Shown here: positions 1-7,396 of the stretch, piece by piece
Layout: every line of letters starts with the position of its first letter
How positions within the stretch are numbered: the first letter of the stretch is position 1
Made by a program: the position numbers and the translations under genes
Assembly (NCBI GenBank): GCA_964614535.1
Contig: CAZTOZ010000075.1
Location: 1 to 24,596 of the forward strand
Direction: 5' to 3'
Length of the DNA stretch: 24,596 nucleotides
From: JALSHZ01 sp964614535
GTDB taxonomy: Bacteria > Pseudomonadota > Gammaproteobacteria > UWMA-0217
The notes under the pieces: generated by a model
Seen by the model: only the letters and a program-made list of their open reading frames with translations
The model's database searches: none
What the model was told of the DNA's origin: nothing

Positions 1-17
1 CCGTTTTTTCACCGCCC

Positions 18-38
18 AGATGAGAACAACTCTCATTG
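18..38 (-). promoter_or_regulatory. Candidate Fur box for a gene beyond the left edge
   Basis: The inverted repeat ATGAGA-ACAAC-TCTCAT (20-36) contains the core TGAGAACAACTCTCA, which differs at two defined positions from the common proteobacterial Fur-box form TGAGAAT-N-ATTCTCA. No gene in the window starts next to it, so if it is real it probably serves a leftward gene outside the window. The match is by eye only, and an unrelated palindrome is possible. Confidence 0.35.
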
Positions 39-95
39 TGTTTGGACTGATAAGCCAATAAAGAAGAAGTTGGCCGAAATTGCCGCTTTTCCCGT

Positions 96-129
96 GGTTA
101 GCGCCCCCCTTTTGGGAGGGGGGCCAACC
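96..129. repeat. Strong GC hairpin next to the RAYT element
   Basis: GGTT (96-99) and AACC (126-129) enclose a six-C run (104-109) that pairs with a six-G run (118-123) around an eight-base loop. The result is a long interrupted stem. It could be a terminator for a gene lying to the left or a REP-like palindrome; RAYT transposases are known to be associated with REP sequences. There is no T-tract long enough to call a confident intrinsic terminator. I see no convincing gene in bases 1-217. Confidence 0.4.
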
Positions 130-200
130 CTTATCCCACCATTTGGACAGACGAACCCCTCAGCAGATATTCCAATCGCCTCATGATTGAACGAAAGAAC

Positions 201-226
201 GGGGTCAGGTCTTGAAATCAATCACC
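201..226 (+). repeat. Left terminal inverted repeat of the RAYT unit
   Basis: This 26-bp repeat is identical to the reverse complement of 1091-1116. It covers the stop codon of the transposase gene (218-220), so the last codons of the gene form part of the repeat. Confidence 0.85.
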
Positions 227-1069
227 CTCCTCGCGTGCCTTCACCGCCCTGCTTACAGTGGAGTAATGGACCCCAAAGTATTCCGATATTTCCTTCATCG
301 TATACTCTCCTGATCGATACGCTTCCACCATTGCCTGTTTCTTGTCAGGGTACTTCTCTTGATACCAGCTCAATGGATTCGCCATGGGGCGACGCTGCAA
401 ACGATTGATCTCATCAAGTTGATCTTTCCTCGACTCATCCAGCTTGCTCTTCATGCTTTCGACGAAGGATTCATCACCCAAGTACACCTGATTTCTCAGC
501 CCTTCCCATATCGATGGCAATCCAATGCCCGCACGGACAAAATCGATATAGTTTGCTATTGCTCGTTTACGCTGTTTGCCAAAGCAGGCAAGTAACCAAT
601 CGGTTTCCAGCCAGTCGGGTGTTGCCGATTTTCCGATCATCGATCGATAACTGCTCCACGGCCAATCTTCCGCATTTTTTACCATTCCCGCTCTGACGGG
701 ATTGAGTACGACATAACGAGACAGCTCTAACAAATAGGCATCCTGCTGCACCAATATGGCTTTATAACGCCCTTGGAACACATGCCCGACTTGCCCGTGT
801 CTTCGATTGCTTTTTTGAGTGAAAACCCCATTGAGCTGGCGCATTCCCTTTGAGAGGTTACCCTCCGCGGTTTCCACCACGATGTGGTAGTGATTGTCCA
901 TCTGACACCAGGCATGGCAGCGCCAGTTGAACCTTGAACAAACCTGGGAAAATATCTCCAGCCAAATCAATCTGTCTTCGTCATCATGATAAATATTTTC
1001 ACTTCGATCACCCCGCGAAGTGACATGATAAATCGCTCCCGCATATTCGATTCTCAGTGGTCTGGCCAT
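218..1069 (-). CDS. REP-associated tyrosine (Y1) transposase, RAYT family
   Basis: This 283-residue protein belongs to the Y1/IS200-like REP-associated transposases, which cut and join single-stranded DNA with one catalytic tyrosine. It starts with the family-typical MARPLRIEYAGAIYHVTSRG. An HUH metal-binding motif lies in DNHYHIVVET near residue 60, and the tyrosine of LSRYVVLNPVRAG follows at about residue 120. The conserved WPWSSYRS block comes after it, and a helix-turn-helix (YTMKEISEYFGVHYSTVSRAV) closes the C terminus. The frame stays open further upstream, but homologs start at MARPL, so I chose 1069; no clear ribosome-binding site precedes it. All key residues are present and the gene looks intact. 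Base composition is more AT-rich than its neighbours, consistent with horizontal transfer. Confidence 0.92.
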   Translation of the reverse strand: MARPLRIEYAGAIYHVTSRGDRSENIYHDDEDRLIWLEIFSQVCSRFNWRCHAWCQMDNHYHIVVETAEGNLSKGMRQLNGVFTQKSNRRHGQVGHVFQGRYKAILVQQDAYLLELSRYVVLNPVRAGMVKNAEDWPWSSYRSMIGKSATPDWLETDWLLACFGKQRKRAIANYIDFVRAGIGLPSIWEGLRNQVYLGDESFVESMKSKLDESRKDQLDEINRLQRRPMANPLSWYQEKYPDKKQAMVEAYRSGEYTMKEISEYFGVHYSTVSRAVKAREEGD

Positions 1070-1090
1070 AAGCGGCAGGCTATCTTGGGT

Positions 1091-1116
1091 GGTGATTGAT
1101 TTCAAGACCTGACCCC
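1091..1116 (-). repeat. Right terminal inverted repeat of the RAYT unit
   Basis: This is an exact inverted copy of 201-226. It lies 21 bp upstream of the transposase start codon and so sits in its promoter region, where transposase binding could also affect expression (inference). Confidence 0.85.
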
Positions 1117-1133
1117 ATTTCTCGGGGAGGTGT

Positions 1134-1934
1134 TTACGGCCCGGTGATTTCCTCCAGCACTGCATCCAGCAGGTGATTGAAGGCGGTTGGATGCGCCATT
1201 TGCGGATAGTGTCCCGCGCCGGTGACGATATGCTCGGTGACGAAGGGGGCGTAGCGGGACATGACGGCGCGGTCGGCCAATGCGCCATTGATGCAGTGTA
1301 CTGGCGCGGTCAGGGTTCGCAGCGCGGGCATCGGATTCCAGTGCAACAGTGATTCCAGCATGGGCACGGCGACCGCCGGCGGGATTGCCGTCATTACGGC
1401 GGCGAGCCGGTTGATCAGCGCGGTGTCGGTCTCCCCGGGGCAGCCCTGCTCGATCAAGCCGCGCATCGCTGCCGGCAGGTCGTGGCGGAAGCTGTCGAGG
1501 AAGCCTTCGACGAGCGCCGGATCGAGTCGTCCCCAGTCCATGGTGAAGGCGTCGACCATGACCACACCGGCAACGCGATCGCCCAGCTGGCGGGCGGCCT
1601 CCAGCGCCACCGCCCCGCCCATGGAGTGTCCCACGAGCACACAGCGGGACATCGCCAGCGCGCGGGCGACGGAGTTGATATCCTCGGCGAAATCATCGAT
1701 ATTGGCGCCCGCCCGGGGCGCGTCACTGCCGCCGTGACCGGGCAAGTCGGGGGCGACCACTCGATAGCACTGCATAAAGTGCGTCAGCTGTGGCCGCCAG
1801 AATTCAGCGTGGCCGGCCCACCCGTGGACAAACAGGATATCGGGCGCTCCCTGCCCCGCCTGCAGGCCGGTCATCCGGCCGCCGCCTGGCAAGGGGAGTT
1901 CGAAGCTGTGCGGGGTGTGGCGCCGGTCGTTCAT
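1134..1934 (-). CDS. Alpha/beta-fold hydrolase (BioH-like)
   Basis: This 266-residue soluble hydrolase shows the oxyanion-hole HGW (residues 37-39), the strand-loop APDLPGHGGSD, the nucleophile elbow GHSMGG with Ser104, and the catalytic histidine in GAGHYPQMAHP near the C terminus. The family includes pimeloyl-ACP methyl esterase BioH, but no biotin gene is nearby, so the substrate is unknown. I chose the ATG at 1934 because the fold begins shortly after it. In-frame ATGs at 1973 and 2066 would add residues that do not look conserved, and none of the starts has a strong ribosome-binding site. The gene is divergent from the LuxR-type regulator with about 120 bp between them, a common arrangement for a regulator and its target. 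Confidence 0.85.
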   Translation of the reverse strand: MNDRRHTPHSFELPLPGGGRMTGLQAGQGAPDILFVHGWAGHAEFWRPQLTHFMQCYRVVAPDLPGHGGSDAPRAGANIDDFAEDINSVARALAMSRCVLVGHSMGGAVALEAARQLGDRVAGVVMVDAFTMDWGRLDPALVEGFLDSFRHDLPAAMRGLIEQGCPGETDTALINRLAAVMTAIPPAVAVPMLESLLHWNPMPALRTLTAPVHCINGALADRAVMSRYAPFVTEHIVTGAGHYPQMAHPTAFNHLLDAVLEEITGP

Positions 1935-2053
1935 TGGCCTGTGAATGAGACGGATGGTTGCAACGGAGGGCATGATATACCCGTCGTGGGGGAAAAGCTC
2001 GTTCCGCCGCAAGGCCCTGGATACCTCCGCCGGCCAGCCCCCACGGCACGCAG

Positions 2054-3256
2054 ATGACGGCGCCACTCGGACCCCGGGGCGGTCATGAGATGAGTCGGGA
2101 CAGCATCCTCAAGAACGCGCACCGTGCCCAACCGGAGCTCGTTCGGGAGATTTTTGGCGCCGCGGCGGAGCCATCCCGCTGGCAAGACGTTCTCGAACAG
2201 ATCGTCACGCTGTTCGATGCCCGCTCCGCGCGGCTGCTGTGGATGGACCAGTCGGCAAGCCGGGTGCATTCCAATGTCATGGTCAACACCGACCCCGACT
2301 ACCAGCGGCAATATACGGACTACTACGTCAATCGCTGCCCGTGGCGGCCGGAGATCCGCTCCAAGCCCCCAGGCCAGCTCTACTCTTCCTATTTCGATTT
2401 CAGTTGCTCCCAGGATGAATTTCACCGCACCGAATTCTACAACGACTGGGCTCGGCCCCAGGGGATCGAACACGGCATCGGCGGGACGATCTTCCAGAAT
2501 GACGAGACCACCGTGCAGTTGCTGTTCCAGCGCGGCCGGGAAGCAGGCTATTTCAAGCCCGACGAAAAGGCCTTCCTCAATGGTCTGGTGCCTTTTCTGC
2601 AACAGGCATTCACACTGCAACAGCACATCGAGGAGTTGGAGGCGGAAAAACAAATGGTGGCACGCGCCGCCAGCCGGTCTCCGTTGCCATTCGTGCTGCT
2701 GGACGGTGACTCCCGCGTTGCCTACGCCAGCCCCCGCGCCGAGGAGCTGTTGAACCAGAGAGAGTGCAGTCTGAAGATCCAGCGGGAGCGGCTGTACTAC
2801 CAAGGCGATTCGCGGATTCATCGCCAACTGGAGGACATGATCCAGCGCACCCTCCAGGCCGCCCGCGGCCACTGGCAGACGCCGGGCGGCGATCTGGCCC
2901 TGCCCCGACACCGTGAGCGGCACGTCGTCCTCCACATCACCCCCATCGAGTGGACGGGGCATTTTGCGTCGCTGCTGCCGAAACGGTGCTATGCCGCCAT
3001 ATTCTTCGACGACCGTTGCGCGGAAATACCGCTGAACGAGGCGCAGCTGGCATTACAGTACGGCCTGACACCCGCCGAGACCCGGCTCGCCAGGCTCATC
3101 GCCCGGGGCCTCAGCCTCACCACCATCGCCCGCTTGCGCGACAACAGCATCCATACCGTTCGCAACCAGGCAAAATCCCTCTACACGAAGACCGGCGTCA
3201 AGGGACAGAGTGAACTGATACGGCTGCTGCTCAGCGGCGCCGTGCTGCGGCGCTGA
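2054..3256 (+). CDS. Orphan LuxR-family transcriptional regulator
   Basis: The protein is 400 residues long. Its C terminus (about 338-395) is a LuxR/GerE helix-turn-helix: LTPAETRLARLIARG followed by LSLTTIARLRDNSIHTVRNQ and the tail KSLYTKTGVKGQSEL. The middle, around SPLPFVLLDGDSRVAYASPRA, looks like a PAS-type sensor. The first 170 residues contain many aromatics and may be a second sensor domain. I see no receiver domain or acyl-homoserine-lactone-binding domain, so this is neither a response regulator nor a classical quorum-sensing LuxR. The start at 2054 is used; ATG 2090 (MSRDSILK) is an equally possible start. The adjacent divergent hydrolase is its most likely target (inference). 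Confidence 0.85.
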   Translation: MTAPLGPRGGHEMSRDSILKNAHRAQPELVREIFGAAAEPSRWQDVLEQIVTLFDARSARLLWMDQSASRVHSNVMVNTDPDYQRQYTDYYVNRCPWRPEIRSKPPGQLYSSYFDFSCSQDEFHRTEFYNDWARPQGIEHGIGGTIFQNDETTVQLLFQRGREAGYFKPDEKAFLNGLVPFLQQAFTLQQHIEELEAEKQMVARAASRSPLPFVLLDGDSRVAYASPRAEELLNQRECSLKIQRERLYYQGDSRIHRQLEDMIQRTLQAARGHWQTPGGDLALPRHRERHVVLHITPIEWTGHFASLLPKRCYAAIFFDDRCAEIPLNEAQLALQYGLTPAETRLARLIARGLSLTTIARLRDNSIHTVRNQAKSLYTKTGVKGQSELIRLLLSGAVLRR

Positions 3257-3337
3257 CCCGCACCACTGTTCGACCAAGGCGGGATCCAACCGGTACCGGG
3301 ACCACGCGGCGCCATCCCAATCCACTGTCCACCCGCT

Positions 3338-4201
3338 CTACCCTGCCCGGTCCTGCTCCGATGCACGCACCACCAACACGTCGCAACCCGCGCTATGCAC
3401 CAGGGCGCTGCTGGTCGATCCCATCAGGCGGGCCAACCCGCGGTGACCGTGGGAGCCGACGACGATGAGATCGACCTTTTGCGCCTCGGCGTAGGAGAGA
3501 ATGGCCGCCTTGGGCGAGCCCCAGATCACTTCGTGGTGGACATCGGGGTGGTCGAGGCTGTCGGCCAGTTTTTTCAGCCGGGCCTGGCCCGCCTCGAACA
3601 GCAGGTGATCCTGCTCGTAGCTGTCGTAGGGCACGACGACGCCATCGGTATCACCGACGGCGAAGGCGATGTGTTCGATGGCATGCACCAGCGAGAGCCG
3701 GGCACCATCGTGTTCGGCCAGCGCCACGGCTCGCTTCAGCGCCGCAAAGGCGTGGTGGGAGAAGTCGATGGCAACCAGCAGATGGCGGTATGGCGTGATC
3801 TCCGGCTCGAATCGATCATCGTCCGATGCGCGCTCGTCACGATCACCGTGACGCAGCCAGTCCCACGCTTTCTGCAAGTCGTCGCGATCGAAGTAGCGGA
3901 TCTCGGTGGTGGTCATCAGGTTGCCGAATTTCGTGATCCAGCGGTGCCAGCGTTTTTCCCCGACGACGGCGATGCGCTCGAAGTCCTCATCGTGGGCCAG
4001 GCCATATTTCAGGTCGTCCCAAGCGGCCTGCATCTCCCACCCCTTGAAGTCGTCCAGTTCGAACAACAGCGAGATCTTGCCGTATTGGCCGATCAATTCG
4101 TCGAGACGTGGCAGAAATTGTCGATAGTCCTCATCGGTCAGCTTGCCGCTGACGCGGAAGGCAAAGAGGTTGTTTTCACTGACGGGGATTTCCTGAAACA
4201 T
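3338..4201 (-). CDS. STAS-like (SpoIIAA-like) and universal stress protein fusion
   Basis: This 287-residue protein joins two domains. Residues 1-118 resemble the SpoIIAA-like/STAS domain of small stress proteins (FRVSGKLTDEDYRQFLPRLDE, then LLFELDDFKGWEMQAAWDDL). Residues 138-280 form a universal stress protein domain (YRHLLVAIDFS at its start, VDLIVVGSHGHRG and GSTSSALVHSAGCDVLVVR at its end). The glycine-rich nucleotide loop is G-x2-G-x8-GST, close to the ATP-binding UspA pattern with one residue fewer. A GAGGG ribosome-binding site lies about 8-12 bases upstream of the ATG. The gene is divergent from the PEBP gene, with a TGTCA-N6-TGACA palindrome between them. Stress-induced regulation or protection is inferred from the family; the ligand is unknown. 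Confidence 0.9.
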   Translation of the reverse strand: MFQEIPVSENNLFAFRVSGKLTDEDYRQFLPRLDELIGQYGKISLLFELDDFKGWEMQAAWDDLKYGLAHDEDFERIAVVGEKRWHRWITKFGNLMTTTEIRYFDRDDLQKAWDWLRHGDRDERASDDDRFEPEITPYRHLLVAIDFSHHAFAALKRAVALAEHDGARLSLVHAIEHIAFAVGDTDGVVVPYDSYEQDHLLFEAGQARLKKLADSLDHPDVHHEVIWGSPKAAILSYAEAQKVDLIVVGSHGHRGLARLMGSTSSALVHSAGCDVLVVRASEQDRAG

Positions 4202-4260
4202 GATGGCAGCCCTCGGTTGACTGAGTCGCCCCCATGGTGCGGGTTCGCCGCCCCAACGGC

Positions 4261-4276
4261 TGTCATCGAAGTGACA
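4261..4276. promoter_or_regulatory. Operator palindrome A, TGTCA-N6-TGACA
   Basis: TGTCATCGAAGTGACA is an exact match to the recurrent 16-bp motif. It lies 59 bp upstream of the stress fusion gene and 78 bp upstream of the PEBP gene. A -10-like TACGCT begins at 4299, 30.5 bp from the palindrome centre, pointing towards the PEBP gene. In the leftward direction only a weak CACCAT (4239-4234) is at the expected distance. It is proposed as a Crp/Fnr-type operator. Confidence 0.6.
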
Positions 4277-4354
4277 GCGCGGCGGGAGTGTTCGATTCTA
4301 CGCTGAAAGCGTCCGAAATCAGAATGGGGAAAGCCCCATCCGGAGGAGAGCCGT

Positions 4355-4825
4355 ATGACGATGACCCTCACATCCACCGCTTTCGATCACGGCGGCGAGA
4401 TCCCGGTGCGCCACACCTGCGACGGCGACGACATCTCTCCGCCCCTGCGCTGGGACGGCGTACCGCCGGGGAGCCGGACTCTGGCGCTGATCGTCGACGA
4501 CCCCGATGCACCCGACCCGGCGGCACCGAAGATGACCTGGATCCACTGGATCCTCTACAACATCCCCGCCGACGCCAACGGCCTGCCCGAAGACGCGCGC
4601 GACAGCGAATTGCGGCCCGGCACCCTTGCCGGCACCAACAGCTGGGGGCGCACCGGCTATGGCGGCCCCTGCCCGCCCATCGGCCGCCATCGCTACTTCT
4701 TCAAGCTCTATGCCCTCGACACCGTGCTGCCCGACCTCGGTCGGCCGGAAAAGAGCCGGCTGCTGGCGGCCATGCGCGGCCACGTGCTGGCCGAGGCGGT
4801 GTTGATGGGGACCTACCAGCACTGA
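4355..4825 (+). CDS. YbhB/YbcL family Raf-kinase-inhibitor-like (PEBP) protein
   Basis: This is a 156-residue cytosolic protein of the phosphatidylethanolamine-binding family. The ligand-pocket motifs are intact: LIVDDPDAP near residues 47-55, TWIHWILYNIP, GYGGPCPPIGRHRYFFKLYALD near 108-128, and the C-terminal HVLAEAVLMGTYQ. Bacterial members are widespread and structurally conserved, but their role is poorly defined. A strong GGAGGAGA ribosome-binding site lies about 8 bases upstream of the ATG. The gene is divergent from the stress fusion protein and probably shares operator A. The same-strand uppP follows after 159 bp, with a hairpin between, so it is probably transcribed separately. Confidence 0.93.
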   Translation: MTMTLTSTAFDHGGEIPVRHTCDGDDISPPLRWDGVPPGSRTLALIVDDPDAPDPAAPKMTWIHWILYNIPADANGLPEDARDSELRPGTLAGTNSWGRTGYGGPCPPIGRHRYFFKLYALDTVLPDLGRPEKSRLLAAMRGHVLAEAVLMGTYQH

Positions 4826-4908
4826 GACAACGCCGAGGTTGGGGTTCTGAGAACCCGGTAGTTGGTCACGATCCGGCGGTAGCCCATACTAGCGCCGCGG
4901 CCCTGGCC

Positions 4909-4936
4909 GGCCCACCGCCGAACTCGGCGGCGGGCC
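4909..4936. terminator. Strong stem-loop between the PEBP gene and uppP
   Basis: The arms GGCCCACCGCCGA and TCGGCGGCGGGCC pair over 13 positions with a single A-C mismatch and a very tight loop. No T-tract follows, so this may be a weak or factor-dependent terminator, or a leader structure in front of uppP. A smaller perfect palindrome, GGGTTC-TGA-GAACCC, lies just upstream at 4844-4858. Confidence 0.4.
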
Positions 4937-4984
4937 GACGGTCAGATCAGATCACGAACCCGCGACCGGAGACAGAACAACACC

Positions 4985-5782
4985 ATGGACATCTATCAGG
5001 CCATCATCCTCGGCATCATCGAAGGCATCACCGAATTCCTGCCCATCTCCTCCACTGGCCACCTGATCGTCGCCAGCGAGGCGATGGGGCTGGTGCAGAC
5101 CGAGACCAACAAGGCGTTCGAGGTCATCATCCAGCTCGCCGCCATCCTCGCCGTCATCGCCAACTACAAAGACAAGTTCCACGTCCGTCATCTGGCGCTG
5201 TGGATCAAAGTGGTGATCGCCTTCCTGCCGCTGGCCATCGTCGGCTTTCTGTTCAAGGACCCGATCAAGGCGATGTTCAACGTGGAGACGGTGGCGGTGA
5301 TGTTCATCGTCGGCGGCATCGTCTTCCTCGTCATCGAATATCTCCACCGTGGCAAGACGCCCCGCATCGACGATGTCGAACAGGTCGGCTACCTCCAGGC
5401 CGCCGGCATCGGCATCGCCCAGGTGTTCGCCCTGATCCCCGGCACCAGCCGCGCCGGCTCCACCATCATCGGCGCGCTGCTACTGGGGCTGAGCCGCAAG
5501 GCCAGCGCGGAATTCTCGTTCCTGCTGGCCCTGCCCGTCATGGCCACCGTCAGCGGCTATGACCTGCTCAAGAACTACGACGAATTCAGCGGCGCCCAGT
5601 TCCCGATACTGATGGCCGGTTTCGTCACCTCGTTTCTGGTCGCCTGGGTGGTGATGAAACTGTTCATCAAATTTCTCGAACGCTTCACCTTCGTCGCCTT
5701 CGGCATCTACCGCATCCTCTTCGGCGTCGTCCTGCTCTACCTCATCTACAACGGCACCATCGCCACCACGCTAGGCGTCTGA
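4985..5782 (+). CDS. uppP: Undecaprenyl-diphosphatase UppP (BacA)
   Basis: This integral membrane enzyme removes a phosphate from undecaprenyl diphosphate, recycling the lipid carrier for peptidoglycan and other envelope polymers and giving bacitracin resistance. The 265-residue length is normal. The N-terminal active-site block is intact (Glu13 and Glu17 in GIIEGITEFLPISSTGHLI, with His26), as is the second signature PGTSRAGSTI at 152-161, which contains the catalytic Arg156. Several hydrophobic helices are evident. A GGAGA ribosome-binding site precedes the ATG. It is a housekeeping gene with no clear functional tie to its neighbours, and the following gene has its own operator and promoter. 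Confidence 0.97.
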   Translation: MDIYQAIILGIIEGITEFLPISSTGHLIVASEAMGLVQTETNKAFEVIIQLAAILAVIANYKDKFHVRHLALWIKVVIAFLPLAIVGFLFKDPIKAMFNVETVAVMFIVGGIVFLVIEYLHRGKTPRIDDVEQVGYLQAAGIGIAQVFALIPGTSRAGSTIIGALLLGLSRKASAEFSFLLALPVMATVSGYDLLKNYDEFSGAQFPILMAGFVTSFLVAWVVMKLFIKFLERFTFVAFGIYRILFGVVLLYLIYNGTIATTLGV

Positions 5783-5803
5783 ACCGGTCGAATGGTGGCG
5801 CGC

Positions 5804-5819
5804 TGTCACTCCGGTGACA
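5804..5819 (+). promoter_or_regulatory. Operator palindrome B, TGTCA-N6-TGACA
   Basis: TGTCACTCCGGTGACA is an exact match, with the symmetry extended one base inwards on each side. The centre is 5811.5. A -10-like TACGAT spans 5841-5846, exactly 29.5 bp downstream, as in class II CRP-dependent promoters. This predicts transcription from about 5853 and supports the phosphorylase start at 5878, because the ATG at 5845 lies inside the -10 box. Confidence 0.65.
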
Positions 5820-5877
5820 CCCGCGCCGCCGCCACCGGGCTACGATGGAGCGGTCCCGAAAGCCCTTCCGACCGCCG

Positions 5878-7386
5878 ATGACATCGCTGAAACTTCGCAA
5901 GGTCTGTATCGACACCTACCACGAGAACGTCGCCTACCTCCATCGCGCCTGCCCGCTCTACCGCTCCGAGGGCTTCCAGGCGCTCTCCAAGATCGAGATC
6001 GGCGACGGGCCGGAACGTCAGCCGGTGATCGCGGTACTCAACATCGTCGACGACGATGCCATCGTCGCGCCGGACGAGTTGGGGCTGTCGGAGCAGACCT
6101 TCGCCCAGTTTGGCGCCGCAGAAGGGGCCGAAGTCACGGTCAACCACGCCACCCCGCCCGCCTCGCTGCAGGCCGTGCGCCGCAAGATCGCCGGCGACCG
6201 CCTCGGCGCCGACGACTTCCTCCAGATCTGCGAGGACATCGTCAACAACCGCTACTCCAAGATCGAAATCGCCGCCTTTCTGGTCGGCTGCGCCGAAACC
6301 GGGATGGAGCGCGACGAGATGCTCCATCTCACCCGGGCGATGGTGGAGACCGGCGAGACACTCGACTGGGGCGAGCCACTGGTGGTGGACAAGCACTGCA
6401 TCGGCGGCATTCCCGGCAATCGCACGACGATGCTGATCGTTCCGATCGTCGCCGCCCACGGCATGCTGATGCCCAAGACCTCCAGCCGCGCCATCACCTC
6501 CCCCGCCGGCACCGCCGACACGATGGAGGTACTGGCCCAGGTCAACCTGCCGCCACGGCGGATGCGCGACGTCGTCCAGCAGCATCGCGGCTTCATCGCC
6601 TGGGGCGGCACCGCCAACCTGGCGCCGGTGGACGACATTCTCATCTCGGTGGAACGGCCATTGGCGATGGATTCCAAGGGGCAGATGGTGGCCTCGATCC
6701 TGTCGAAGAAGATCGCCGCCGGCTCCACCCATCTGCTGATCGACATTCCGGTCGGCCCCAGCGCCAAGGTGCGCAGCCAGAACGAAGCGCTGCGGCTGCG
6801 CAAGCTGTTCGAATACGTCGGCGACCGCGCCGGGCTGGAGATCGAGGTGATGATCAGCGACGGCCGTCAGCCCATCGGCAACGGCGTCGGCCCGGCGCTG
6901 GAGGCCCGCGACGTGATGCAGGTGTTGCAGAACGACCCACGCGCGCCGGTCGATCTGCGCGAGAAGGCACTGCAGATGGCCGGCCGCATTCTCGAATTCG
7001 ACCCCGACGTGCGCGGTGGACAGGGCTACCACCTCGCCCGCGACCTGCTCGAATCGGGGCGGGCGGCGCAGAAGATGGAGGCGATCATCGACGCCCAGGG
7101 GCGGCACGAGCCTCCGCCCCCGGCGCGGCTGCGGCAGGAGATCACGGCCGCGCGCGACGGCCGCGTCGGCGCCATCGACAACCTCCGCATCGCCCACATT
7201 GCCCGGCTGGCCGGCGCGCCGATGGACAAGGCCGCCGGTGTCGACCTGCACTGCAAGCTGGGCGACCGGGTCGAACGCGGCCAACCCCTCTATACGATTC
7301 ACGCCGAGTTTCCGGCCGACTTCGATTTTGCCCGTGATGCGGCCCGCGACGACAACGGTTACACGCTGGACGATGGCAACCCATAG
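5878..7386 (+). CDS. AMP/thymidine phosphorylase family protein (archaeal-type)
   Basis: This 502-residue enzyme belongs to the nucleoside phosphorylase family II. It carries the long N-terminal extension of archaeal AMP phosphorylase and lacks the shorter thymidine phosphorylase plan. The diagnostic blocks KHCIGGIPGNRTT (172-184) and PKTSSRAITSPAGTADTME (199-217) closely resemble those of archaeal AMP phosphorylase, not the KHSTGG/SGRGLGHTGGT blocks of E. coli DeoA. The expected reaction is phosphorolysis of AMP (or another NMP) to the base and ribose 1,5-bisphosphate; the specificity is inferred. ATG 5878 is chosen because homologs start there and ATG 5845 overlaps the predicted -10 box. 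A PRPP-synthase-like gene follows after only 10 bp, so the two probably form an operon controlled by operator B. Confidence 0.9.
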   Translation: MTSLKLRKVCIDTYHENVAYLHRACPLYRSEGFQALSKIEIGDGPERQPVIAVLNIVDDDAIVAPDELGLSEQTFAQFGAAEGAEVTVNHATPPASLQAVRRKIAGDRLGADDFLQICEDIVNNRYSKIEIAAFLVGCAETGMERDEMLHLTRAMVETGETLDWGEPLVVDKHCIGGIPGNRTTMLIVPIVAAHGMLMPKTSSRAITSPAGTADTMEVLAQVNLPPRRMRDVVQQHRGFIAWGGTANLAPVDDILISVERPLAMDSKGQMVASILSKKIAAGSTHLLIDIPVGPSAKVRSQNEALRLRKLFEYVGDRAGLEIEVMISDGRQPIGNGVGPALEARDVMQVLQNDPRAPVDLREKALQMAGRILEFDPDVRGGQGYHLARDLLESGRAAQKMEAIIDAQGRHEPPPPARLRQEITAARDGRVGAIDNLRIAHIARLAGAPMDKAAGVDLHCKLGDRVERGQPLYTIHAEFPADFDFARDAARDDNGYTLDDGNP

Positions 7387-7396
7387 CGACCCGACG

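Larger units (their letters stand above)
201..1116 (-). mobile_element. RAYT-type transposable unit with 26-bp inverted termini
   Basis: A 26-bp sequence at 201-226, beginning GGGGTCAGGTCTTG, is repeated as an exact inverted copy at 1091-1116. The two copies bracket a single Y1/REP-associated tyrosine transposase gene. The unit is 916 bp long and visibly richer in A+T than the genes to its right, which suggests recent acquisition. I see no obvious target-site duplication outside the repeats. The unit lies 17 bp downstream of the stop of the alpha/beta hydrolase and breaks no recognisable gene. Confidence 0.75.

Noticed and set aside
33..221. A 62-codon reverse frame in the left intergenic region
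   Set aside because: It runs through the hairpin and the inverted repeat, has no ribosome-binding site and no recognisable motif.
4234..5562. A 442-codon forward frame across the PEBP and uppP genes
   Set aside because: It is out of frame with two well-supported genes, and its product is Arg/His/Pro-rich nonsense.
5845..5847. Upstream ATG for the AMP phosphorylase
   Set aside because: It overlaps the predicted -10 box (5841-5846), and homologs begin at the ATG at 5878.
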